A model generated the notes under the pieces. It was not told the DNA's origin. It saw only the letters and a list, made by a program, of their open reading frames with translations, and did not search any database. Shown here piece by piece: positions 11,254 to 23,740 of a stretch of DNA of 64,000 bases. The position numbers were made by a program, and so were the translations under genes. The stretch is from Paraphoma chrysanthemicola (taxonomy: Eukaryota; Ascomycota; Dothideomycetes; Pleosporales; Phaeosphaeriaceae), in contig JAGMWG010000008.1 of the NCBI GenBank assembly GCA_020744225.1, positions 1,426,001 through 1,490,000 on the forward strand, read 5' to 3'. Numbering within the stretch: the first letter of the stretch is position 1; each line of letters begins with the position of its first letter.

Positions 11254-14200
11254 CTACTCCTTAAGTTCCTCTTTGACAAATTTGCTCCTCATCGCAACCT
11301 TAGCTGCCAGTTGCGCAATTCCTATGTCGTCCAGGATCTCAATGGTCCCAACATCCGCACCAACGCCCTTCGCAAACCAGTTGCGCATTTCCACCTACTC
11401 AATCACGTTAGTCTTCATCGCGCTTGACTGGGGTGATGGGATACTTACAGCAACAAGCGAGTCGACACCGTACTTGTGTATCGGCTTCTTCGGATCGATA
11501 TCCTCCTTGCTAACAACGAGCAAACTGGAAAGTTGGTTCTGAATCGCTTCCGTGATGATATCCGTCGCCTCTTTCAACGTCACGGCGTCTTGCAGCGAGA
11601 AGCTTGGCAACTTCTTGCTCTCCTGCCCACCAGCGGCTTCGCTAGACGTATTGTACCGAGATGGCAAAGTGTGCAAGTACGAATAGATCGGGCGAGTAGA
11701 CCCAAGCGGTTCGACGATCCCAAGAGCACGAAGATCGGCCGGTAACGAAAGCGGCGTGATGATCTGCGAACCAACGTCTGTATGCTCTGGGTCGCAGCAA
11801 TAACGTAGCAGCTCGTAGATGTCATCTAAGCTGACTTCTTCAAGCATACCACGTACTCTGAGAAGGGCTTGGACTTGCGTATTTTCGGCGACCCAACCGA
11901 CGCCCATGACCATGCTCATTGCGATGGAGTGGGCGCGCTGACCGTGTTTCACCCGATGCGCTCCCAGTGCGTCTTGGTATGTGTTCCCGGCGGTGTAATT
12001 GGATTGACCGAACGAACCCATGATGCCTGTAGAGCTGGAGAACATGACGAAGAAGTCCAGATTGGCGGGTAACAATCGATGGAGATTCCAAGACCCAGCC
12101 AGCTTCGGCGATAGAGATGCATGCCAGTCGTCAAGACCCATGTTTGCAAACGACGAGTCGCGAACGTTCATTGCTGCCTGGATGCATCCTTTGATTTGAG
12201 GCATGTCACCAAGGTTTTTGAGTGTGTCTTCAAGTTGCGTTGCATCTGCAATGTCGCAAAGAGGAGCTCGAACGTCTGCGCCTTGCGCTCGAAGCTCTTG
12301 TACCAGCTCTTCGCGGGATGATCCGCTCCCCTCCACGGTGGATCGTGACGGTAGAATCAAATGCTTAGTCCCATTTTGCACCATCCAGCGGGCTACACTC
12401 TGGCCTATTCCTCCGAATCCGCCAGCGAGCAGATAGCTGGCTTCAGGGTCGAAGAGAGGCTTGGAATTCTGACTGAGTACCATTGATACGACTTCATCGC
12501 TCGCCATCTCAATAGCAACGCGTCCGAAGTACGCCTCATCTTGCAGGAGGCGGAAGGCGGCCTCGACGTCGGTCTGTTTGAACTTTTGCAGAGCCGTGGA
12601 CGGAGTGATGTTTTTCTCTTTGAGAAGCTGAACAACGTCGCCGAACAGGACGCCAAAATCTTCGCTTTGCGCAAGCTCATGTAGGTCAAGACCGACAAAC
12701 ATGCGTCCCTTACCCATGGGCAAGTTCGTCGTTGACTGTTTCTCGCCGACATCGATCAACCGACCAAAACTAGCCAGGCAATTCCACGACTCGCGAGCAG
12801 CTTCTCCAGCGAGCGAGCTGATGGCAATATTTACGCCACGTCCTTGTGTGAGGCGTCGAATGCCTTTGCTGAAATCGAGTGTGCGAGATGAGAAGATATG
12901 AGTTCGCGGTATTTCATGCTTTTCGGTCAGGAATGCAGCCTGATCATCGTTATCCACTGTGACGAAGATTTCGCAGCCGTGAAGTTGAGCAATCTGGAGT
13001 GTAGCGTGGCCGACCTCTGACGCGGCGCAATGAATTAGGACCGAATCGCCGTGCTTGACCCTTGCACATTGCACGAGCGCATAGTATGCGGTGCAGTACG
13101 CTAACGGGTAGGTTGCAGCCTCGCTGAAATCCATTTCTGAACTGAAAGTTTGGACCTGGGATGGCTTGCAACGTACTACTTTGGACATTGCATCTGCTGT
13201 GACTCCAAAGACCTTGGTACCGACCTGCAAAGTATGCTGTGATGACGGGCTGACCTTGGTAATGATACCCGCGAAGCTCGACCCAAACATTTCTTCATGC
13301 ACCTGACCCTGTGCAACAAGAAGATCTCGCTGCGTAAGACCTACAGCTTTGACTTCGACGAAAATATCATCAGAGCTCAGAGTAATCGGAGAGTGCTGTG
13401 CCTGCTCAAAGTGGAGCGTATTCAAGCGACCGACTGTTCCGATAGTCAGACGTGGCGCGTCCAACTCGATCCATGGCCTAGTGACCACCTGTTCTCGAGA
13501 ACAGATTTGAGCCGACATCGATTTGTCTTCGACAACGCGCGGCACACATAAAATACCGTCTTGCTCAATATACTCATCTTCAGGAATGCCCTGGCTGCGG
13601 AGCAGAGCGTTCATAATCTTGCGAATGTTTTTGGCCGACGTCGAGGTCGCTGCAGTGGCGTCTAGAGAAATGCTAACAACTCGACACTGTTCGTTCTCAG
13701 TAGCAAGCGTTCGTGCCAGGCCAGGAACCAGGCCTCCAACAGGATTGTGATCTGCTTCAGCGGCATGCGAAGTCACCCATAAGAGAGCTTCGGTGGAAGT
13801 GAGGAGTCCCTTTAGCTTGCTCAATTCATGTTCGTTGAGTCGGCCAAGCAGGTTACCGTCCAGATCCGCGATGAAGACTGATACAGGATGTGCAAGGGCT
13901 TGTTCAGTTGCTGCTTTCCATTCCAGCGCAACGATGTTTTGCTGTCCTGTGGCCTGCGTATATTCAATAAGATGATGTAAAACCTCTGCTTGTTGTGCAC
14001 TAGATTCGTCGTATATGACCTGAATCGCGTCGCTCATTGATACTGGAGGGGCAATAGCTCGTGAGATCATAATCGCTGAAACTGATTCCTCAGTTAGAAA
14101 TCCAGCATCACTGATACACGTGTCCATTCCGGAGAAACCAGTCTGTTGGAGCATGTCAGCCCACTCGCTTTCGTTCAGAAGCGGGCTGTTATTCTTTGCA

Positions 14201-17200
14201 GACTCTGGGCTAGCGTCTCGAGAAAGTCCAGGTAGCAGTCCGAAGATATACGGCTCGAGCAGATGCTCGCGATTGGTCATCTCAAGGAGGAGTATTCGTC
14301 CATTCGGTCGCAACAGAGTCCGACATTGCTCGAGCGACTTTTGAATGCCATTCGCTGCATGTAGCACATTCGCAGCAATGATCAGGTCAAACTCACCCTC
14401 TGCAAATCCTTGAGCAAGCGGATCTCGCGAGATGTCAAGCACCTTGAAAGTCAATTTCGGAGAGGGAAATCTCTCCTTAGCCTTCAGGAAGAAACTCGGT
14501 GTCACATCGGTGTACACATATTCTGCGACACTATTACCGAGCCCTCGGAGGACGTGCTCCGTTGCTGATCCAGTTCCAGCGCCAACTTCGAGCACTTTCA
14601 TGGATGGGTATTTGTGCGCAAGTAGCTCAACCTCCTCAGCAGCACGAGCCAGGAGCTCTTGATTGGAATGAAAGTTTGAGTAAAAGTCGCTGAGGATGCT
14701 GTCCGCAAATAGCAAATTGAGAGGATCGACCTCGCCAGTCAGGATCGAAGGAAGGTTTCTGGCGACTCGGACAAGCAGACGCGCTTCAACGTCTGCGTGC
14801 TCCAGTCTTTTGCAAAGAGACTCCACAGATTCCGAGATTGTAGCGCCGCGTTGCTCGACCTGTATCTTCATCCATTGGACGTATTCTTGAAGATGAATCG
14901 GAAGATGTTGGGGTACACCAGACAGGTGTTCCAAAGCACCTTGCATGCTTGCGAGACAGAGCATCTCCTTGTCATGCATCCAGGATGTGTCTTTGTCTAG
15001 AGCAGGCTCTAAGAAAAGAGTACGGTTTGGAAGCAGGTCAACGTCTGGTTTGTACTCAATCTTGTATAGGGACTTCGTTGCTGCATCCGACGCTGAAGCA
15101 CCACCACCTATAGTCGCCGTCTCCATTTCAGCGAGAAAGCAAGGTGTCTCACTGCCGGCCAATGCGGCAGCTATCGAAAACACTTTGTTCCGAAAGCCAC
15201 GCTCTGTGACCTCGGCGTGCACTAAGGCCTTTGGGTCGATAGATGTACTGGCTAGACTTGCAGAGAACCAAGCATGCCGAAAGCCAGTTGGGACAGTAGT
15301 GGCGGAGGAATTTTTTGCATAGATCGAGTATGCCGGAAAGGTCATCTGGAGAATTGCGTCTAGCGCTGCGGGATGAATGAGGTGCGGGTCCACAAAGCCA
15401 TCATTCAGCGTCTTCCACTGTTGTAGTTGAACTGCTCCTGTAGCCTGGTTGATTCCGTCCCAGTGAATGTCCTCCATCGCCCTAAAGTAAGGACCGTACA
15501 GCAAATCTGCTCGCTCAAAAGCATCATAGACAGCAGCAGAATCGATGGGAAGGCGGCAATGTTGTTCTGCGGTCTTCATGGATCGCATCACCGTACCGAA
15601 AGACTCTTCTCGCTCGTTCGTCTGGTTCTGAAGCAGGCTTGTGTTATCATACTCAACAGCGATACTTCCGGAACAGCACTCCACCCAACCATCGTTTTCG
15701 TAAACGAATATGGTGAACTGGTCCCATGTATTACCGGACTTTAGCGAGCTGGGTTGAGTACGGGCTGAACGAAGAGTAAGCTGAAGCTCGGTTCCCCTCT
15801 GCTGTTCAGAAAGTGCAACAGCTTTGGGAAAATTGACGTCCTTCAGCTTATAACCAAGTAGCGAATCTTGATTGCCGTAAACTTGTCGTGCAGCTTCGAG
15901 AGCCATCACGATGAATGCGGCCGCTGGAAAAATGATCATGCCGTTGACCTTATGATCTTTGAGCCACGGGGATTGCTCCAGCATGATGCGATTGGTCCAC
16001 CGTGCTTCGCACCCGTTCCAGTCGTCCACGCGGGTGCCGAGAAACTCATGATGTACGTGCTGCCGGAAACGGTACTGAGTGCTTGTTCGACCCTCGAGCC
16101 AGTACTTCGTCTTATCATTGAATGGATATGGCGGTAGCGTTGTCAAAGCTTTTGCGCTTGAGGTGTGGCTACGATTGACTTCAGCCAACGAAATTGGTGC
16201 TCCCGCAGCGTGGAGTCGCCCAGCACACTCTAGTGCGGTGATGTCCGCAGGTCGGTTGCGGACTAGCACTGAAGCGTATTCGCTTGCTATGTCCCTCCCA
16301 TGTTGGCTGATGGCGTCTCGAATGGGTGTGCGGAGTAATGAGTGTGGCCCGATCTCGACAAAGTAGTTTACGTCAGTAGCGCATATCTCATCCACCGCAA
16401 TGTCGAATCGTACCGGCAAAAGGAGATTTTGCACCCAGTATTCTGGCTTTCTCAGCGCACTAGTGTCTCTGCAAAGCTTGCCTGTGATAGATGATACGAA
16501 TTTCGGACATGTCTCCCCTGCTCTCAGTGGAGGAGCTTCGATGGGTTTCAAGAGGCGACGATAAATGGCTGCGACAGGCTCCATATGGGCCGAGTGGTAC
16601 GCTACGCCGACGTCGAGGACTTTGTACTTCATGTCTGCTGCTGTGAAAGCGTCCGTGAGACGATATATAGCCTCGCAAGACCCAGCGATGGTCAAGCTTG
16701 TTCTGCTGTTGTAGCATGCGATCGTCGGTGCATCGTCTGGATGCGCAAGGGTTTGTTTCTCGAGGAGCGCCTCGATAGATGTGGGAGTGGCCTGTACTGC
16801 GACCATAGATCCGGTAGCCTTGACAAGGTCTTGTGTTATCGCAACAGCCAGGCCCCGAAAATAGGCGATAGACCAAGCTGCTTCCCGCGTAATCGCACCA
16901 CAAGCATAAGCCGCAGCGATCTCTCCAGAAGAATGACCAACAACGGCCGAAGGTCGGACGTTCCACGTTAAAAGCAAGTCTACAATAGCAACTTGTAAAA
17001 TCGTGCAAAGAGCCTGGCTCAGTTCGGGATGGTGAATGGACGAATCGTCCACGGGAACTTTGTAAAGTTCGTCTACAAGGTATTAGTATTCTGATGATAC
17101 ATTTGATGCGGTTTTATCATACCTGATACTGACCATCCGCTACCAACAGTCCTAAGGTACTCATCTGCTCGATCGATGCTCTCACGGAAGGCATCGAAAG

Positions 17201-19228
17201 TCAACAGCTCACGACCCATCCCATGCCAGATGGCACCCTGACCAGTAAACACAAAGCACAGGTGAGCATCTTGCTTTCCTCGTGCTGGTTGGGACCATGA
17301 TAACTCTGAGAGAGAGGTTGAGCTAGTGACACAATAGGTCTTCCATGGAAAAGAAGACCTTTTCGATGTCAACGTGTATGCTAGGTCATTGAAGTCATCT
17401 TCGCTGATCGAATGATTGCGCAGCCAGTTCTCGTGCGATGATACAGCCCGCTTCAGAGCATACTCGTCGAAGGCGGAAAGTACTAAAAGCTTGTGCTGCC
17501 GGGCGCTTTTCGCTTGGTCTTGATGGTCAATCGTCGAGACCTCATTGCCAAGACGAACAACCAGTTCGTCAACCTGCGCACTGCCTCCATAAGATGAAAG
17601 GTCGCTGGTACGGTGCCGAGTGCGCAGGTCATTTGATGCGGTGTATGACAATATGTCATCCAAGACAACGTGCACGTTGGTACCTCCATAGCCCATTGAG
17701 TTCACTGAAGCTCGCCTCACTCCTGATGTGGGCCAAGGCGTTGCAGTCAACGGAAATTTGAGGTTTGGGCAGTTTGTGGCAATGAATGGACTGATGCGTT
17801 CAGGATAAAGGTTTGGAGGGATGATCCCGTTCTCGAGCACAAGCACCGTCTTGATGATAGCAGCTATACCGCTAGCTGCTTCAGGATGTCCTGTGGTAGA
17901 TGTTAGAACATACGTCCTTTTCATCTTGTACATAGCCAATCTTCTTACCAATGTTGGACTTGAGTGCACCAATATAGAGTGGATCTTCGGCTGTCCTCGC
18001 AGCAAAGGCATTACTAATGGCGCCAGCTTCTGTTGGATCGCCTAGTTTTGTTCCTGTTCCGTGCGATTCGAAGTACCGTGTAATGTTCATGTCGAGACCA
18101 GCACGGTGGTAAGTCTCCCTGGAGAGCCGCTCTTGCGCTGCTCGGCTGGGCTGCGTGATGCCTGGCGTGTGGCCGTCCTGATTGCTTCCAGTTCCTCTGA
18201 TGATCGCGCGTACAGTGTCGCCATCGCTGATGGCTTGGCTAAGGCGCTTGAGAATGACCACACCAAAACCTTCGCTCCGAGAATAACCGTTAGCTCGCTC
18301 ATCAAAGCTGTAACAGGTGCTGTCCGGAGACATCATGTTAAGAGCGCTCAACAGAGCCGTGGAGTCGGGGACCAAGGAGAGATTACTTCCACAAGCAAAG
18401 GCCATGTCGACAGAGCCCATCAGCAAATCCTGGCATGCAAGGTGCACGGAGAGCAGACTCCCGGAGCAAGCAGTGTCTACCGTCATCGAAGGGCCGGTGA
18501 AGTTGTAAAACCAGCTCAATCGGTTCGCCAGCATTGATAAACCACTGGAGCCAACGATTTGGTAGTTTCCAGGCATATCTGTGTCACGCTGAGAGATTTG
18601 ACTGTACTCTTGGAGAAGACATCCGACATGTACGGAGGTCCTAGTGCCCATGGCGCTTTCCATGGGAATGCCAGCTGAACTCCTGGTTAGCAACATGTGT
18701 GATCGTCGGACTAGGAGTCGTCGACTGCGTAACATACCATTCTCTAGCGCATGATAGCTAGTTTCAAGCAAGAAGCGCTGCTGCGGATCCATGCATTCAG
18801 CCTCTGCTGGCTGGATAGAGAAAAATGGGGCGTCAAATCGTGCTGGATCGTCCGCAATGAAGTGGCCTCCCCGAGAATTGACCTAAGAAGAATCAGATTT
18901 GTTCGATATATTTATAAGGTTATCTCACCGTCCCCGGCCAGTTGCCACTTGGCTTGTAAAAGCCATCCAAGTTCCAGCGATTTGCGGGTACGTCGGTTTT
19001 TGTGCTTCGACGCTCTAGCAACAGCTTCCATAGGTTCTCTTCAGAAGTGATGTCTTGGGGAAACTTGAGAGCGAAGCCAACTATGGCGATTGGTTCTTTC
19101 GACTCCTGTTCATCCAATCGTCGAGCTGAAGCCGAGTGCTCATCAGCAATGCCAGGGACCGATTCGTGATCTCGTTTCATCTTCGGGTCTGTGGATATCG
19201 GAACACCCCGCAATGAGACGTTGTCCAA
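11254..19228 (-). CDS. Highly reducing polyketide synthase (KS-AT-DH-MT-ER-KR-ACP)
   Basis: An iterative type I PKS that would build a reduced, C-methylated polyketide from malonyl-CoA in the cytosol. It has 2,567 residues from six exons; introns are 18928-18883, 18737-18675, 17948-17891, 17122-17073 and 11448-11395, and all phases agree. KS starts near residue 46, with nucleophile Cys in DTACSG and His in ESHGTG and SNIGHPEA. AT: FTGQG near 590 and Ser694 in GHSSGE. DH: His about 1020 in HKVNGMIIFP. C-methyltransferase: VLEVGAGTGSATE near 1470. ER about 1870-2180. KR: GGFGGIGQS near 2215, with SNYTAGN. ACP: Ser about 2518 in GVDSLVAVEM. No thioesterase or reductase domain follows, so release needs a partner. 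The ER is atypical: its cofactor loop reads CAASEVGHA instead of the usual AAGGVGQA, and LTQRD replaces LNFRD. A Zn2Cys6 regulator lies divergently 1.5 kb upstream. Product unknown. Confidence 0.95.
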
Positions 19229-20752
19229 TATCTCGAAATCTTATCTCAAAAAGGGCTTCAAGTAGGTGTTGTACTGGAAGGGACAATTTGAGGCAGTCTC
19301 GAAGTTGGATTAACGGTGTGTGTGCGTGAGCGGCGCAGAGCAGTGAAGGGCGCCCGTTGCGTTGAAATAACAAAGACCGAATTGAACGCTTGCCACGATT
19401 GAATCGTAGTCATCTGCTCATGAGGTCGGAGATGAAGATATATGGCAAATTCGCATCGCAAAACCAGTGCGGTAGAGCGTGATGTTGATTCAATGTAGAT
19501 GAGGCTGTGTCATGGCCTAGACAGTGCAGATATACTGGAAAGATATAACCGTGATTGACGCACACCAAGTCCTACTTTATATAAGTCCGCATGTTCTTCA
19601 TAGTTCTCAGGTCCAGCCTGCCCAGAAACCTTATGCGGCTCAATCTGGGCAGCCCCGAATCCTTCGGCATTCAACGAGCCAGTCGACTGCAATCCGCCCC
19701 CGTGCAGCCGCGCAGACTACTCTTCAGCAAGTATGGCGGCGTGGCAGAGATGACGAATGGGTCGCCTCGATGTATGCAGCAAGATATAAAGGTGTTGGCC
19801 GAACCTCGCGTATGTAAGCTGGATACGCCCGGTAAGCACTGAAGCGAAAAACCGCTTAGAGCTTGCATGAAAGGATGCGCCCAGCAGCAGCGCCTATCTT
19901 GCGCTCGTGATTTTATCCCTACTCTTCCAACGATTCGTTCATTCCAGAACGGTGCATGCATTGTTCCCGCCGTAGATGCAACCTTCAGCGCTTAAGCTCG
20001 CGCGAGGCAAACCTAAGGCTGCTTCTGAGCGCCCGATACCCAAGGCCACGGTGTCGTTTGCTTCCTGCCAAAAAGTTCGTTGGAGAGCATAGCACCTAGT
20101 GTACAGTGATATTCACTTATCTGTAACATACTGGCGGGCGAAGATTAAGTGTACTAAGGCTCGCCGCCTGCACCAAGTTAGGCATCCACTCTTTTTGCTC
20201 ATCATAAGTCTCAAATCCCCTTCAAAATTGGAAATCAATGTCGCACACCGAAGCCGAAAACAGCGACCTTCGAAAATTTCGTTGAAACGTGGGGAAGAGC
20301 GCCTGGCGTCTCGTCAGAGTTGAGGTTCAGCGCGCGCCGCGATGCAGCCACCCGAACGCCCATATGCATGGCGCCATCAGATAACTACGCCGCGATGTCA
20401 TCTCTACAGCATGGCTAGTCTAGGAGCGTTGGGTGAAGAGAAGAGTGTTACTATCCTTCCAAAGCTAGATGGTCTTTCAAGCTAGCAAGGATCAAGTGGA
20501 GGACGAGTAGTGCAGTACGGACTCTCTTCAAGTCTGGATTTAGTGGCTTGGCGCAGCCCGAGCGCGCGTCGCAGGCCACTCCCCCGTGCCGAGGCAACCC
20601 ACACAGCTTCACTCAGGCGACGGACTACGTATTACGTCTATGACAGACGACCCGACCACCAATGCAGAAACGAGAGGATAGCAACCGTGCGCGTGACTAT
20701 TGTATGGCATAGTAGGAGCGCTAACCACGCCCGGCTGAGCAATCGGAAGGCC
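19229..20752. promoter_or_regulatory. Divergent intergenic region between PKS and Zn2Cys6 regulator
   Basis: 1.5 kb separating two divergently transcribed genes, so it should hold both promoters. On the minus strand TTATATAAAG near 19570-19580 is a TATA candidate about 350 bases upstream of the PKS ATG. No coding frame here looks real. Binding sites for the neighbouring Zn2Cys6 protein (CGG-type half sites) would be expected here, but I cannot single one out. Confidence 0.4.
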
Positions 20753-22015
20753 ATGCCGCTTCGCAGATCACATCAAAAAAGCCGATTCGGTTGCTTACCT
20801 TGCAAAAAACGACACATCAAGGTAAATCTATCTTATCGGACAAGAGACCCTATGCAAATATGAGATGCATGCACTAACTATGCCTAGTGTGGAGAAGAGG
20901 CACCAACATGCAGGAACTGTGCCAATCGACGCGTGCAGTGCATCTACAGATCTTCACATGCCCAACCTGAGTATGTTCCAAGTGGGAGTAGCCCAGACAT
21001 CAGAAGTCAGGTCTCCACACCAGCACCATCGGTTGCCTGCTTCTGCGGGCATGTGTGCACGAACGCTTCTCCCACCAATATCACGAGGACGGAGGAATTG
21101 CATCTTTACGCCCATTACATCACGTCCGCCTCATGTACGATGTCGAATGGCACGAACGATCTACCTATATGGCAAAATGTCATACCGGAAGAAGCTGTAC
21201 AGCACGAATTTCTTGTCGATGGGCTTCTGTCACTCTCCTCACTTCATTTCGCGGAACAGAATCCAGCTTCGCGTTTGCACTACACTGAGATCGCCATGAT
21301 CTATCAGAATTCTGCTCTCAACGGATACAAAAAGGCTTTGATCAACATCAGCTCCAAAAATCGAGGCGGTATTTTTGCCTTCTCAGTCCTCTTGAACGTT
21401 CTAGTCATAGCGTTCCCAAATGTTTGCCCCACGTCAGCAGATTCCTCGCACGAGGAAAGTGTGGTACTGCTGATCGAGCTCCTACAGGGTTTACAAGTTA
21501 TTCTGCAGACGCCAAACGTTTTCCAAGAAGAGCTCGCCAAGTATGAGCCATTCGTTGCTCGATACAAGCGTGCAACTAGGCCTTTGAAGCCCGGCGAACA
21601 TGTTACGGATGCTCTATCGAGCCTAAGAGCGCGAGCAGATTGCCACGCCGACGACATCGAAAGACACGCAGCCTATCTTTCGGGCATCGAGAGCTTGGAG
21701 GTAGCCTTCCGGTACATTCAAGAAGATCCGGAATATCTAGGTCACATCATGGGATGGCCTGTCACTGTCCGGGAGAAATTGCTCGTGTTGTTCAAGCAGA
21801 AAGACCCAATGGCGATTCTGATCTTCATACATTACGGTGTGTTATTGCTGCACGCACGCCATCGGTGGTGGGCCAAGAACACAGGGATTTGCTTGATCGA
21901 AAGTCTCGCACAATATATGATATCGAATCATCCAAGTTGGACTGGCACAACGCAATGGGCAAGGAGTCAAGCTGAAAGGGCAGTGGAGATAGTGACTGAG
22001 CACAACAAGCATTAA
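20753..22015 (+). CDS. Zn2Cys6 transcription factor, candidate regulator of the PKS cluster
   Basis: A fungal binuclear-zinc regulator of 398 residues in two exons. Exon 1 ends at 20821, the intron 20822-20887 carries an ACTAAC branch point, and the zinc cluster is only complete after splicing. Cysteines are at 14, 17, 24, 31, 34 and 41 (spacing 2-6-6-2-6) in a basic context, preceded by MPLRRSHQKSRFG. The frame stays open upstream of the chosen ATG, but the added residues are low in protein character. The rest is alpha-helical and resembles the regulatory half of sterol-uptake-control/UPC2-like regulators, with an acidic stretch WQNVIPEEAVQHEFLVDGLL near residue 120 and no other catalytic motif. 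Its divergent position beside the PKS makes it the likely pathway-specific activator; that is inference from context. Confidence 0.85.
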
Positions 22016-22696
22016 TGAGTATCAACCGTGGATGACATAAAATTTGACAAAAGACATCAAGCGCGTTGTTCGAACACTGCAACGAGTCTTTTTGTCTAGG
22101 AGTAATGTACCCCACATCCTTCGATGCACTTCAGACTGCGGTCGTTTGTCCGCTAAGAAGCTGGGTATCATTGCTGAATGAACCGCTGGTGAGCTCTAGA
22201 CTGTGGTTGCATCAATTCTGAATCCTCCATGGCCTTCTCGGAGCGGTTGACAGTCAAATGCTGCATCCAACTACGTTAGTGTATACCTACTGATGCCGTA
22301 CAGAAGATTCTGCATCTCTACTAAGACCTCTACCTGCATAGTCATCCACCCCATCGCCGAGTTCATGCATAACAAGGGACCGCCCGTGTCAAGCGCACCT
22401 AATATGACTCGCCTGATAGGTCCATTCTCAAAGCATCTCTGGAGGATTCGAGAACCTTGTATGTCTCGCATCATCGCCGTCGATACATTCGCGTCTGGCA
22501 AATAGTACTCATCAAAACATGGCAGCACAATTTAGATATCACAAAATCCGTAGACATCATTTGCGGGCCTCAAACATGAGCACGCATATTGGAGGATGGT
22601 GTGGCATTGGCCATGTAAGTTCAGACCTTAGTCTATGGTGGGTTTTACGCTGATACAATATTTAAGAAATGTGATGAAGGGCTTTGTGGCTCTGTC
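22016..22696. other. Convergent intergenic region
   Basis: About 680 bases between the 3' ends of the regulator (plus strand) and the RTA1-type gene (minus strand). Only short frames, without motifs. Probably 3' untranslated regions. Confidence 0.5.
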
Positions 22697-23740
22697 TCAG
22701 TAGAGCTGGTAAACCTCAACGCCACGGCGCACCGCTAAGCCCTTGCCTCCCTTAAGCAAGGCAGTGATCTCGCTTGGATGCACCCAAGCTAGTATCGCCA
22801 TTGTGATCCACATGAGCGTGGAGTCGAAGATATACAAGAAATACTCATGGGAAATGAGGTAACCATCGTTGCCCTGGCCATACTCGATCAAGCGGAAAAC
22901 CGAGCGCACCAGGATTAGTACGCTCGCTGCATAAAGCGCATACAGCTGCATCTCCCATGGTATCGACTTCGAAACTATTCGGGACGTTGGGAGCTTGCGC
23001 ATGCGCGAGTGCCAGATCAGACTCGTGACGATGAAGCAGCCGAAGAAGAGGACCTGGACTACGAGACCACCTATGATGATGTTTTCGCCAGTATGCATGG
23101 CGCTGATAGTGCCGCTGGCCATAATGCCACCTCCTAAAGGACGTGACTGTCAGCGTGTATCTTCATACCACCTAGCCTGGCAATTGACAACGGTAATGGA
23201 AGTTCGACCTACCAGCACCCTGTAACAAGAACGACATGACATCGCCTGCCACAAATATCTTTGTAAGCCACCGCTTGCGAATGATCGAGTGGTGTTCGCC
23301 GTCGGTAACGAGTATGATGCGCCCAAGCATCATGTATATGCTTGCGGCATAGAGTGCCGGTGCGACGAGGAGCAGAATCGTGGAGGCAGAGTACGCGCCG
23401 ACGGTCCAATTAGGCGATTCTGAAGCGGATACAGCTCTCTATCGGATAGGTCAGCAGCTGACGGAACAAAGTCTCATCATTGTACGCACTCCTACATATC
23501 CGACGAATTGGACTGTGGTAAGCCAGAGTTAGCCGACGCTTTTTAGATGACTGAGCGAGCGGTAAACATACAGAAGCCTCCTAGCACGAAGGGTATGAAG
23601 ATCCAAGCCCGGGTTCGCACCATTTGGTAGAGATGCAGCGTTGAAATGAGGAGGAAGAGAATGATGAAAATGACCGCTGCTGCCATGGACGGGTTGTAGC
23701 GAAACAACTTGAAGTCGATATTTTCGCCATCTTCGGCCAT
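22697..23740 (-). CDS. RTA1-family seven-transmembrane protein
   Basis: A membrane protein of the fungal RTA1/RTM1/RSB1 family, whose members confer resistance to toxic lipophilic compounds or act in sphingoid-base traffic. Four exons give 282 residues, the usual family length. They are 23740-23572, a 17 nt micro-exon at 23512-23496, 23438-23213 and 23133-22697, all in phase. Seven hydrophobic segments are visible, beginning with AAAVIFIILFLLISTLHLY and including STILLLVAPALYAASIYMML. Family motifs present are APALYAASIYM, FVAGDVMSFLLQGAGGG, and IRSVFRLIEY-like text (LVRSVFRLIEYGQG) before the exposed loop HEYFLYIFD. It converges with the PKS-linked regulator. In a biosynthetic cluster an RTA1 protein could provide export of, or protection from, the polyketide; this is inference. 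Confidence 0.88.

Noticed and set aside
20510..20752. Upstream extension of the PKS-linked Zn2Cys6 protein
   Set aside because: Open in frame but Arg/Ser/Thr-rich and unlike protein. Zinc-cluster regulators usually place the cluster within the first 20 residues, as with the ATG at 20753.
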